Of a stretch of DNA of 64,000 bases, positions 1-9,189 are shown piece by piece. This DNA comes from Cyrtodaria siliqua (Eukaryota; Mollusca; Bivalvia; Adapedonta; Hiatellidae), in NCBI GenBank assembly GCA_037043455.1, contig JAWPHD010001808.1:1-64000 (forward strand), read 5' to 3'. The notes under the pieces were generated by a model. It was not told the origin of the DNA and did not search any database. It was given only the letters and a program-made list of their open reading frames with translations. Made by a program: the position numbers and the translations under genes. Within the stretch, counting starts at the first letter, position 1. Every line of letters begins with the position of its first letter.

Positions 1-165
1 GTTATATAATAAAATTTATAGTGACTACTCCTCTGAAACTACTATGGATTTTCATGAAACTTCACAGGAATGTTGCTCCTGATGTCTTATTGATCCTAGC
101 AAAATTTCAGTCAGGCCAGAAATTCAAGATGTCTGCCATGGCTAAAAATAGATTTATTGGTTAAT
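1..165 (+). mobile_element. B-core composite element, fragment cut by window start
   Basis: The sequence matches the first half of the B-type core unit: the TGACTACTCCTCTGAAACTA start, the GATTTTCATGAAACTT motif and an AAGATGTCTGCCATGGCTAA end. No head or tail is visible, so this is the end of an element that begins upstream or a truncated copy. Confidence 0.7.
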
Positions 166-194
166 TTTTCTAAAGTTTTGGGACATTCTTAATG

Positions 195-233
195 GGGGTT
201 GGGGTGGGGGTGGGGGGGGGGGGGGGGGGGGGG
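195..233 (+). repeat. G-rich tract with a 22-G run
   Basis: Several G4-G5 runs lead into an uninterrupted run of 22 G at 212-233. It could form a G-quadruplex; the run length may also be an assembly or polymorphism problem spot. Confidence 0.8.
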
Positions 234-235
234 CA

Positions 236-396
236 CTAATCAGCCTTTAGGTGACTGGGGCCAGGGCCTTCAGGAAGGGTAATTGCAAAAAGTAAGCTGT
301 TTTCCTGTATTGGAGTTTAACATTTTCTAATAAAAAAATGTTGTTTTTTTTAAAGAGGGAAATTTTTCACAGGAAAAAGGGGGAAAATATATACCC
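236..396. mobile_element. Diverged copy of the 2431-2743 hAT-like MITE
   Basis: Colinear with the element at 2431-2743: it shares the GGCC-rich start with CAGGAAGG, the GTTTTCCTG segment and TTTTTCACAGGAAAA near the end. The right end reads CCCTG at 392-396. The left terminus and target-site duplication are not recognisable. Confidence 0.55.
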
Positions 397-799
397 TGCA
401 AGAGTAACTATAATGGCCATGATCAATCAGACTAGTGAACTATAGAATATGAATACAGTCGTCTAATTAGAAACTACGGAATTAATCACCTTCAGTGATA
501 GCTCTACCAGAGCTCTATAGCTCTACCAGAGCTCTACTCTACTAGAGCAGCAATTAAAAAAATAAATATTGTAAAAGAAAGAAAATATGAAGAAAAAATG
601 ATATAAGACCATTCACTGACATGTGAGACAGATCTAAACACATGCCCTGCATGACGTATACAGATGGGACACATTCTCATCTTTTCTCTGAACCCATATT
701 AGGAACTTTTTTGTGTCCTCAGCATAGCATGGCGAACACTTAGGTATTACTTTGTCATCTTGCATCGTCGTCTGTCCATCGGTAGTCACATTTTTTGTT
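397..799. other. No gene seen
   Basis: AT-rich unique sequence. The only structure is a short direct duplication of AGCTCTACCAGAG at about 504-545, reminiscent of composite-element heads. No open frame with coding character. Confidence 0.5.
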
Positions 800-1170
800 T
801 CCGGACAATAACTTCAATTAGGAATGAGATATTGAAATGAAACTTGGTATTGCATTTTAGGTCAATGTGGATCAAGGTTAAGGTCACTTACTAAAAATAG
901 GTAAATGGTTTCCGGAAAATATATTCAGTTAGGAATGAGATATTGCAACCAAACTTGCTGTGTATGTAGCTTAAGCTTGGGATTGCATTTGAGGTCACTG
1001 GGGTCAAGGTAGGTGTTAATAAAAATAGGAAAAAGGCTTCCGGTCAATAACTTTAGTTAGGAATGAGAAATTGCAACCAAATTGGCAGTGAAGGTAGCTT
1101 AAATGGAAAGGAAGCTTGGTATTGCATTTGAGGTTACTCCGGTCAAGGTCTCTATTAGTAAAAATGGAAA
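800..1170 (+). repeat. Three diverged tandem units of about 140 bp
   Basis: Three successive units each carry TTAGGAATGAGA, then TTGCAACCAAA or a variant, then GGTATTGCATTT, then GGTCAAGGT. They resemble the cores of the composite elements elsewhere in the window, but no head or tail was identified. Confidence 0.7.
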
Positions 1171-1654
1171 CTTCAGGTGACACATTTAATCAGAGTTCCA
1201 GTAATTTTAAATAGGGAGTTTTGAGTTTTGAATGCTTGCCTACTGTTATGATATCCCCTCGAGAGAAATTTCGCACCTCGCCATTCTTGTTTACAAATTA
1301 GACTGTACAGGGAATACACACGCCTTATCCAATTAGATTGCGTATAGCTAAACAACAGACCAATCGTAGCTTCCATTACAGTTAGACTAATGCAAGTTAA
1401 AAATATGGTCGACACTCGATTAAAAACGTGATTGAAACTACAAGTTGACGATAATTGACCTGAGGTAATTATAAATGATACCAACGAATGATAGGTAGAG
1501 TTGCGATTTTTAATTGTTTGATAAGACTGACCTTTTGGCACTCAAAACAAATTAAAGCAAGAAAAAAAGTTTGTAATTGACAATAATTCTTCTGAATTTT
1601 CGCCGATATTTTTCTGTACGGAAATATGTGGTGTCTTAGTAGTTTGGATAGTAT
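1171..1654. other. No gene seen
   Basis: The open frame on the minus strand at 1173-1541 has low-complexity composition, no recognisable domain and no splice or start context. I treat the stretch as non-coding. Confidence 0.5.
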
Positions 1655-1831
1655 ACAGTTATCACATGTGTGTTTGGGGAACAGTCAAAACTGTTTTCCC
1701 GAGGTGGAGGGGATGGCAGTGTAAACTGTTTCCCGAGGCCGATAGGCCGAGGGAAACAGTTCACACTGACATCCCCCGACACCAAGGGAAAACAGTTTTG
1801 ACTGTTCCCCAAACACACATGTGATAACTGT
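1655..1831. repeat. Near-perfect inverted repeat (palindromic MITE or hairpin)
   Basis: The left arm starts ACAGTTATCACATGTGTG and the right arm ends with its complement at 1831. The arms of about 80 bp meet near 1740 around a GGCCGATAGGCC centre. Related motifs (GGGAAACAGTC, ACCGGGAACAGTC) continue to about 2100, so the hairpin may be one end of a larger decayed element. Confidence 0.8.
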
Positions 1832-2425
1832 TTTATTACCTAATTAATGTTACTGTACGAAACAGTGAAAATGAAAATTTGTTTTATAATGGGAACCTAT
1901 GGTGAAAAAAGCAAGTGATTGGAAGATGTTCAATGTGTGGGAAAATTCGGCATTTTCCGCCCGTCACGAAGTGCAGCGGAAAATGCCGAGTTTTTGAGGT
2001 TCCTTCTATAAATAGTAATCGGGGAAATTCCAGCACGTGAGGGAAACAGTCGAAACTAAAGCCCGGTAACAGTTCGTTTTCACCGGGAACAGTCTTTTCC
2101 TTAGTGAATTAGCAAGAAATGACGATATAGCATTTATATAGGAGATCAGGTAATAATACCTAATATCTGATGAACATTTTTTTTTTTTTTATAAGATATA
2201 ATTGAATCAGTTTAACATCAGCAGAACTGTGCCTTGTTGTGTTTAGCTTTTACAAATGGGTAAAACAAAACACATTTGTTTATATAGGCCATATGAGAAT
2301 AAGCATCTTCCGAAGAAGTTTGAGAATCCTATTCACACCCTCCATAGATCTCCATACAAATTGATAGAAAAATGAATAAATAAAGATGCATGCAATATAT
2401 TTGTATTATTCTATCAATCCTTCTT
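1832..2425. other. No gene seen; related hairpin motifs to 2100
   Basis: Contains scattered GGGAAACAGT-like motifs, a T run at 2178-2191 and otherwise AT-rich sequence. No coding evidence. Confidence 0.5.
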
Positions 2426-2430
2426 TCTTC

Positions 2431-2743
2431 CAGGGCCCTCCCTTCACTTTGAGGGAATGGGGCCAAGGCCCTCAGGAAGGGGAATTTTGCGTTGTTTTCA
2501 TATCAAAGGGGAATTTCTAAGAAACACAAATGAGGGTGTGTTTTTTTATTATTTAAGTGGTACCAAGAATTTACCATTCAAAATTTCAAATTGTATGCGG
2601 TTTTCCTGATTTGGATTTAAACAATTTCTAATATATAATTTTTTTTTTTTTCCAGGGAATTTTTCACAGGAAAAGGGGGGAAAATATATACATTTAGGGG
2701 AGGGGAACGGGGACGAAATTCGGCCCCAAAATCGACGGCCCTG
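2431..2743. mobile_element. hAT-like MITE, TIR CAGGGCC, 5-bp TSD TCTTC
   Basis: Begins CAGGGCCCTCCC and ends GACGGCCCTG. The flanks are TCTTC at 2426-2430 and TCTTC at 2744-2748. The 313-bp interior is rich in GGGGAA motifs and has no coding region. CAGGG termini are typical of hAT elements; a 5-bp duplication is shorter than the classical 8 bp. A truncated relative lies at 236-396. Confidence 0.7.
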
Positions 2744-2748
2744 TCTTC

Positions 2749-3334
2749 TTTAGTTACATTATGTGTGTGTAAAGAGTCCCTTTGAATAAAACTAATTAAC
2801 ACCTTTACTGTGAAACGGCATACTTGAAGTGCATTTAGCTATAACTTAAATATATCAAAATGTTATAACCAATGGGTTGTATATATGAATTAATAATTAA
2901 GGGTTGTATATATGAATTAATAATTAACAAGAAACGAATGTCGTGTCTCCCGCACTTCTCCCTATTATCTGTCACTTCTCTCTATTTTCTTTGGAGAGAG
3001 GTCATTTCTCACTAAAATCCAGGCCTAGTTTGAACCCCGACTAGTGTTAGGCAATGTCAACATTAAAGTACCTAATTGGTTTTACATGCTTTTATTAATT
3101 TCTAAGACGGATGTCTGAATGACACATTTGAACATGGCCCATTAGAATAACAAATGGCCCATTGAAACTCTTGCATATGGTGCCATTGGCACATATTGCT
3201 TATTGGCTGTCCTAATCACTGTGACATGGAAAATATCAAAACAAATATAGTTTTTTGTCAAATCACTGCATTATACATTATTAATAGTGATGCATAACAT
3301 TGCATCAGACTAGATTTCTTGTTTGTCGTTGTTT
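2749..3334. other. No gene seen; short direct duplication
   Basis: Contains a 27-bp direct duplication beginning GGGTTGTATATATGAATT at 2874-2928. Otherwise AT-rich with no coding signal. Confidence 0.5.
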
Positions 3335-3534
3335 TATAATTTAGAAGACACTCACTGAGATTCCAGACATGTTATTCTCCCATTTCTGCTCATGTGAGAT
3401 AGGCATTTTCCTCATGTGAGATAACTCTATCTTACATGACATGTGACTTATGACGTCATGACGTTACGTCGACGTCGCCTTATTCTGGCCTTCATTGATT
3501 TTATGCCGTTAATAAACACATAATGGGAGAAAAA

Positions 3535-3685
3535 TAATCCATCATGAGTGATCCATGTGAGATAGGAAAATCTCACCCTCGGGATCAGAATTGCAACCAG
3601 GCACTCGGCAGAGCCTCGTCCCTGGTTACAATTCTGACCCTCGGGTGAGATTTCTCTATCTCACATGGATACTCATGATGGATTC
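3535..3685. mobile_element. Palindromic element (about 65-bp arms) inside an intron
   Basis: The left arm starts AATCCATCATGAGTG and the right arm ends with its complement at 3685. The centre is a CACTCGGCAGAGCC loop flanked by CCTGGTT-type arms. The corresponding intron copy near 15240 lacks it, so it was inserted after the duplication. Adjacent GTGAGATAGG motifs from 3391 probably belong to the same element. Confidence 0.75.
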
Positions 3686-3714
3686 TTATATTCCTGCTTT
3701 TTTTTCTGTTTCAG

Positions 3715-3823
3715 GGTATTCATCTCAGTGTTCCGGTAATTTAACAGTGGGTGGTATTGTTAACTCAACATCAGAAGTCGTGTATCAGCTAGGGTCAGTG
3801 CAAAATATATGGACAATAGATAG
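3715..3823 (+). CDS. Internal exon of an unrecognised host gene (intact copy)
   Basis: The exon is bounded by a pyrimidine-rich tract ending CTGTTTCAG and by AG|GTAAGA. Length is 109 nt. Reading from phase 1 it is open throughout, and the coding part includes SSQCSGNLTVGGIV, then EVVYQLGSVQNIWTIDR, before ending in phase 2. A copy of identical length at 15264-15372 has a frame-breaking indel, so this is the better preserved one. The exon at 11854-12069 ends in phase 1 and would join to it in frame, but lies downstream, which suggests tandem duplication of an exon block. I do not recognise the protein. Selection on this exon is inferred only from the open frame and splice sites. Confidence 0.6.
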
Positions 3824-3892
3824 GTAAGACAATCATTTCCTTAATACTGCTCTTTCTTTGCCTGTTGTTGTTTAGTATGGGGTTGTCTGTCC

Positions 3893-4088
3893 AATCATTT
3901 CACGAGTACCGATTATTTCATGAGTGCTGATTATTTCATGAGTATTGATCATTTCATGAGTACTGATCATTTCATGAGTGTTGATCATTTCATGAGTACT
4001 GATCATTTCATGAGTATTGATCATTTCATGAGTACTGATCATTTCATGAGTGTTGATCATTTCACGAGTACTGATTATTTCATGAGTA
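3893..4088 (+). repeat. 18-bp minisatellite, about 11 copies
   Basis: The unit is TTTCATGAGTACTGATCA with a few alternating variants (GTGTTGATC, GTATTGATC). Because 18 is a multiple of three, both strands stay open and give repeated peptides (HFMSTD on +, MINTHE on -). These frames are a by-product of the repeat, not evidence of a gene. Confidence 0.9.
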
Positions 4089-4460
4089 GAGCAACCCCAT
4101 CTACTATCGACACCAGTCTATTGTTGGCATATTCTATCAAAGATACCTATTTTATAATTACAGCATTGTTTATGACGTTTCAAATACGTGATAAAACTCA
4201 CATGAAGTCATCAAACTGTTACTCTGTCGACATTTTGAAATTGTAAAGGGAAAACATAGAAAAAAGACATTTGAAAGAAGTCACTCCTGTTTTTAGCTCG
4301 ACTTGACATCTTTGTTTACATAGAGAGTTATATCACGGTGGGGAATCAAAGGCACCATAACGCTATTGTTATGCGTTAAAATTGTCACCGTGCATTTTCC
4401 GTTATGGTGCCCAGCGCTGAAATTGTCGTCAAAAGGTGAGTGTGAAATTGTGTTGTTTTT

Positions 4461-6113
4461 AGCTCTACTGGCCGAAGGCCAGCAGAGCTTATGGGATGCC
4501 GAGTTGTCCGTCGTCCGTCCGTCGTCCGTTGTTAACTTTTGTCTGGTTAAGACGATAGGGCCTTCATTTTTCATCCAATCTTTACCAAACTTTAACAGGT
4601 TGTTAATATCAATGAAAGCTCGGATGAGTTCGAAAACCAGCCAGATCGGCCAAGTAACAGCGGAGTTATGGCCCTTGATTTAGTTAAAAATGCTATATTG
4701 CTATATTTTGCCTCGTTAAGACGATAGGGCCTTCATTTTTCAACCTATCTTTACCAAACTTTACCACATGGTTAATATCAATGAAAGCTCGGACAAGTTT
4801 GAAAACCAGCCAGATCGGACCAGTAACACCAGAGTTATGGTCCTTGAATTAGTTGAAAATGCTATATTGCTATATTTTGCCTTGTTAAGATGATAGGGCC
4901 TTCGTTTTTCATCATATCTTTACCAAACTTTACCACATTGTTAATATGAATGAAACCTCGGACAAGTTCGAAAACCAGCCATATCGGGCTAGTAACAGCG
5001 GAGTAATGGCCCTTGATTTAGTTAAAAATGCTATATTTTGCTTGTTAAGACGCTAGGGGCTTTATTGTTCATCCAGTCTTTACCAAACTTTATCAGATTG
5101 TTAATATCAATGAAAGCTCGGACAAGTTCGAAAACCAGCCATATGGGAATAGTAAGAGCGGAGTTATGGCCCTTGTTTGAGTTAAAAATGCTATATTTTG
5201 CCTCGTTAAGACGATAGGGGCTTCATTGTTCATCCGATCTTTATCAAACTTTATCAGATTGTTAATGTCATTGAAAGCTCGAACAAGTTCGAAAACCAAC
5301 CATATCGGATCAGTAACAGTGGAGTTGTGGCCCTTGATTTAGTTAAAAATACTGTATTTTGCCTCGTTAAGATGATAGGGGCTTCATTGTTCATCTGATC
5401 TTTACCAAACTTTATCAGATTGTTAATATCAATGAAAGCTCGAGCAAGTTCGAAAACTAGCCATATCGGACCAGTAACAGCGGAGTTATGGCCCTTGATT
5501 TAGTTAAAAATGGTATAGTTTGCCTCATTAAGACGATAGAGACTTCATTGTTCATCCGATCTTTACCAAACTTTATCAGATTGTTAATTTCAATGAAAGC
5601 TTGGACAAGTTCGAAAACCAAACATATCAGACCAGTAACAGCTTAGTTATGGCCCTTGATTTAGTTCAAAACTCTATAAAACACTATATTTTGCCTCGTT
5701 AAGACGAGAGGGCCTTTATTTTTTATCCGATCATTACCAAACTTTTATTTTTTTAATTATTTTTTTAAATTAATATATATATTTTTTTTTAATTATTTTT
5801 TTTTTTTTTTTTTTTTTAATCAATATTTTTTTTTTAGCTCTATGTTGGACCAGTCGGACAAGTAACAGAGGAGTTATGGCTCTTGATTTAGTTAAAAATC
5901 CTATATTTTGCCTCGTTAATACGGTAGATCTTCGTTTTCATCTGATCCTTACCGAACTTTAACAGATTCTTTAGTTATGGCCCTTGATTTAATTCAAAAG
6001 CTGTTTTTTGCCCGAAACTTCCAAAAAAACGTAAATGGCAGACACTCGCTTCATTGATGTTATAAGAGCCATGTTAGCCAGTAGAGCGTCCACAGGCCCT
6101 CTTGGGCCTCTTG
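4461..6113 (+). mobile_element. A-core composite element nested in the foldback arm
   Basis: The head AGCTCTACTGGCC with its hairpin partner GGCCAGCAGAGCT is followed by TTGTCCGTCGTCCG and then about eight tandem A units of about 160 bp, each with GATAGGGCCTTCATT, CCGATCTTTACCAAACTTT and AGTTATGGCCCTTGATTT. An AT-rich patch and the tail (CCAGTAGAGCGTCCACAGG to GGGCCTCTTG) follow. Five T precede it and three T follow; the intact arm has seven T at the same place. Confidence 0.85.
5735..5840. repeat. AT-rich low-complexity tract
   Basis: Long T and AT runs interrupt the last A-core units of the surrounding composite element. Confidence 0.8.
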
Positions 6114-7774
6114 TTTATCAAGACGTTTTATGTCCAATTCCCCAAATTCGGGGAATGTCATTCCGGACAAATATGTCCAACCTTTATTTTGAAAGCAAAA
6201 TAATTGACAAAATGCCAAAATCTAATCGTGTAGAGCGTTTGGACTTTGCAAGAGTTCATCTTTGATTTGTCAAAATCAGAATTGTGTGACCATTCTTCAA
6301 CGATCTGCAGGTTTATGCTAATATTTGACCTTCATACAACTGTGTAATGGACAATGGATGCTCTGGTACAAAAAACTGAATATTATATGCCATATAAAAT
6401 GCTATAAACCCATTTTTTGAAACGTCGTGATGCCCAGGTCGAGACTATGGTGCCCAGGTCGCGACATGGTGCCCAGTGCAAGTAACTTTAAAAGAAAGAA
6501 AAAACGGTCACATTTAATAAAATATACACAGGTATCCACTAAATAAATATTTGAATTGACTTGACCTGTGTTAAAATGTGTTTGTGTGGAAACTTAATTC
6601 AACTTCAAACTGATAAATTATCCAATTAGTCCATCCCTCCATAATCCCTGCTTTTTGTTTCGAACTCTGTTCATGTTCCCATTAATTATCCACCAAATAG
6701 TCTCTATAGGACATAACTATTTATTTAGTGGATACCTGTGTATATTTTATTAAATGTGACCGTTTTCTTTTTCTTTTAAAGTTGCTTGCACTGGGCACCA
6801 TGTCGCGACCTGGGCACCATAGTCTCGAACTGGGCACCACGATGTTTCAAAAAATGGGTTTATAGCATTTTATATGGCATATAATATTCAGTTTTTTGTA
6901 CCAGAGCATCCGTCTGTCCATTACACAGTTGTATGAAGGTCAAATATTAGCGTACACATGCAGATCGTTGAAGAATGGTCACAAAATTCTGATTTTGACA
7001 AATTAACAATGAACTCTTGCAAAGTCCAAACGCTCTACACGATTAGATTTTGGCATTTTTTCAATTATTTTGCTTTCAAAATAAAGGTTGGACATATTTG
7101 TCCGGAATGACATTCCCCGATTTTGGGGAATTGGACATAAAACGTCTTGATAAAAAAACAACACAATTTTTACACTCACCTTTTGACGACAATTTCTGCG
7201 CTGGGCACCGTAACGGAAAATGCACGGTGACAATTTTAACGCATAACAATAGCGTTATGGTGCCTTTGATTCCCCACCGTGTATATAGGAAAATCTTGTG
7301 GCGACTACTCCTCTGAAACTACTTGATGGAATTTCATGGAACTTGACATGAATGTTGCTCTTGATGTCTAGTTGATCTTAGCAAAAATTCAGGTAGGCCG
7401 GAAATTCAAGATGTTCACCATGGCTATAAGTAGATTTTAAATAGATTTTAAAAATGCGATTTTGTGGCGACTACTTCTCAAAAAACAGAAGTGATATTGA
7501 TTTGGAACCTTTACCAAAATGACTGCCACGACATGTAGTTGGTCCTAACTAAAGTTCATTTTGATTTGGATGTCAAACATGGCCACCAGCGGCCATCTTT
7601 GTTTACATAGAGTTATATAGGAAAAAATTGTGGAGACTACTCTGAGAATAGTCAAAGGATTTTCATGAAACTTAGCAGAAATGTTGCTCTTAATGTCTAG
7701 TTGATCCTAGAAGAATTTCAAGTCGGATGGAATTTCAAGATGGCCGCCATTGCTAAAAATATAATTTCTTTTAG

Positions 7775-8075
7775 CAGGGTTTCCCCCAGGATCATAAGGC
7801 ATGTTGCATGCAACATGCCTTCCTGGAAAAGAAAGGAAAAACAACATGCCTTCATCAGAGCAACATGCCTTAAGATTTTCTTAATTTTCATGAATAACAG
7901 ATTTAAAAGAAGAAAAATAGAATTTCTATGGTGATTTTTGTACCAAAATCATAAAAGCTAGTATGTTATTTTGCCATTTTGCAATTAATAGGCACTATTT
8001 TATTTTTTTCAAGCCCAGTTTGGTAAATGTAATGTCAGAACAACATGCCTTCACAATTTTCTGGGGGAAACCCTG
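7775..8075. mobile_element. hAT-type MITE, 7-bp TSD CTTTTAG
   Basis: Starts CAGGGTTTCCCCCAG and ends with the complement, CTGGGGGAAACCCTG. CTTTTAG flanks it at 7768-7774 and 8076-8082. The flanks joined without it restore a B-core half-unit. A perfect 22-bp palindrome centred near 7809 (GGCATGTTGCA then its complement) lies close to the left end, and AAGGCATGTTG recurs near the right end. No coding sequence. Confidence 0.85.
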
Positions 8076-8377
8076 CTTTTAGCAACTACTTCTTGAAAAC
8101 TGTAGGTGATATTGATATGGGACTTTACTAAAATGATCAGCATGACATGATGTTGGTCCTTGTTGGAAATTATTTTGATTTACATTAAACATGGCTGCCA
8201 GCGGCCATCTTTCTTTACATAAGAGTTATATAGTAAAAACTTGTAGTGACTACTCCTCTGAAACAACTTGCACTGCACAGCTTTTCATGAAACCACAGGA
8301 ATGCTGATCTAGCTATCAGCACCTATCAGTAGAGCTTCAACAGTGTTTTTTTTTATGCCTAATTTAGGGCCGTTATT

Positions 8378-9150
8378 CAGTGTTTTATCTACCCCTGCGT
8401 CATGCGTCAAATACGCAGTATTTTCCAATTTGACGCACAAATATTGTTGCCGAAACGTACATTGACGCAGCCGAAAAAGGAGCCGTAAAATAAACGTAGT
8501 CATAAGCGATTTTCACGATATAAGTGTAATTTACGCGCATTTGTCGCACAATCAAACAACGATTTTCATTGGCTGATTTGTATGCAATGTCCAATCAAAT
8601 GAGTTGTTCCGAGATGATGTCGTCGTTCTACGCAAAATGTCAAAAAAGCAAAAGCAGATTCAAAACAAACAAAATTACAGTTAATGGACCGCGTTTGCCT
8701 CCAACCTTCAATGATGACAACAACACTAATGTCGAGTCCCAATCAGCAAAGGACGAGGTAACGGTAACCCGCAAGATAAAATGTAATTTCGTCCCGCAAT
8801 GGTTGAGAACGGACAGCTGGCTACGTTTTGAAAAAGTAGAGGATTTATGTACTGCCATGTGTGCACAGAGGTCAAACAGAAAAATTTGTTTTTGTATGAA
8901 AATAAAATAAGACTTAGTTAGTCCATTGTTTATCTTCAGTTGGCTTCATAAAATTATAAAATACTTTGAAAGATATTTTGTGTAATTAAAACAATAAAAA
9001 ATGAACATAATATTATTTTTTTTTAAAAATGTTGAGAATTGATCATTCACCTGAGTTTCAATGTGATGCATATGTTTGGATTTTGACGCATTGTTTTTTG
9101 CCTGGCTGTGTCAAATGACTCGCATGTAGCCAATTGTAGATAAAACACTG
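8378..9150 (+). mobile_element. hAT-like element, TIR CAGTGTTTTATCTAC, TSD TTATT
   Basis: Left end CAGTGTTTTATCTAC at 8378 and its exact complement ending at 9150, with TTATT at 8373-8377 and 9151-9155. Subterminal copies of TTTGACGCA or its complement cluster at both ends (8395-8470 and 9084-9120). It carries the N-terminal part of a transposase-like gene at 8587-8910 and nothing resembling a catalytic domain. Confidence 0.8.
8587..8940 (+). pseudogene. N-terminal zinc-finger fragment of a hAT-type transposase
   Basis: A frame with ATG at 8587 runs to 8910. Its first 60 residues are polar and basic (KCQKSKSRFKTNK). They are followed by a WLRTDSWLRFEK segment that resembles the start of the TTF/BED-like zinc finger of hAT transposases and their domesticated relatives. 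In the long frame the expected CxxC does not appear. The overlapping frame from about 8847 reads MYCHVCTEVKQK, which supplies it, so a single-base indel near 8840-8846 probably broke the gene. The DDE catalytic and dimerisation regions are absent. It sits inside an element with intact inverted termini, so it is likely an internal-deletion derivative. The family assignment rests on motif spacing seen by eye. Confidence 0.5.
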
Positions 9151-9189
9151 TTATTTGGCACTTTCACAATGCCAAAAAGTATACTTTTT

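Larger units (their letters stand above)
3335..3891 (+). repeat. Segmental duplication partner of 15190-15460
   Basis: Intron sequence beginning ATTTAGAAGACACT, an exon, and the following TATGGGGTTGTCT all recur in order at 15190-15460, diverged by roughly a fifth. This copy additionally carries an inserted palindromic element between about 3371 and 3700. Confidence 0.75.
4334..7281. mobile_element. Foldback element with long inverted arms of about 560 bp
   Basis: Begins CACGGTGGGGAATCAAAGG and ends with its complement at 7281. It is flanked by TATAT at 4329-4333 and at 7282-7286. The left arm is 4334-4460 plus 6114-6548 and the right arm is 6719-7281, leaving a loop of about 170 bp. The left arm is split by a 1.65-kb composite element; the right arm is uninterrupted. 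Both arms contain repeated TGGGCACCAT-type motifs. No transposase is present. The open frames at 6035-6265 and 7003-7233 are two copies of the same arm segment and are not genes. Confidence 0.85.
4295..8340 (+). mobile_element. B-core composite element, interrupted by three insertions
   Basis: A short head (AGCTCGACTTGAC) at 4295 runs into TTTGTTTACATAGAG, the normal end of a B-core unit. The same unit resumes at 7282 with GGCGACTACTCCTCTGAAAC and continues through several half-units to a tail beginning TCAGTAGAGCTTCAA at 8326. A foldback element (4334-7281, itself carrying another composite) and a hAT MITE (7775-8075) interrupt it. The tail stops after TTCAA, so the last bases are lost or displaced. 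Confidence 0.7.

Noticed and set aside
3872..4246. Two opposed open frames with repeated peptides
   Set aside because: Both are produced by an 18-bp tandem repeat; no start context, splice context or non-repeat domain supports a gene.
6035..7316. Pair of similar frames at 6035-6265 and 7003-7233
   Set aside because: They are the two complementary arms of the foldback element, so their similarity reflects the inverted repeat and not a gene family.
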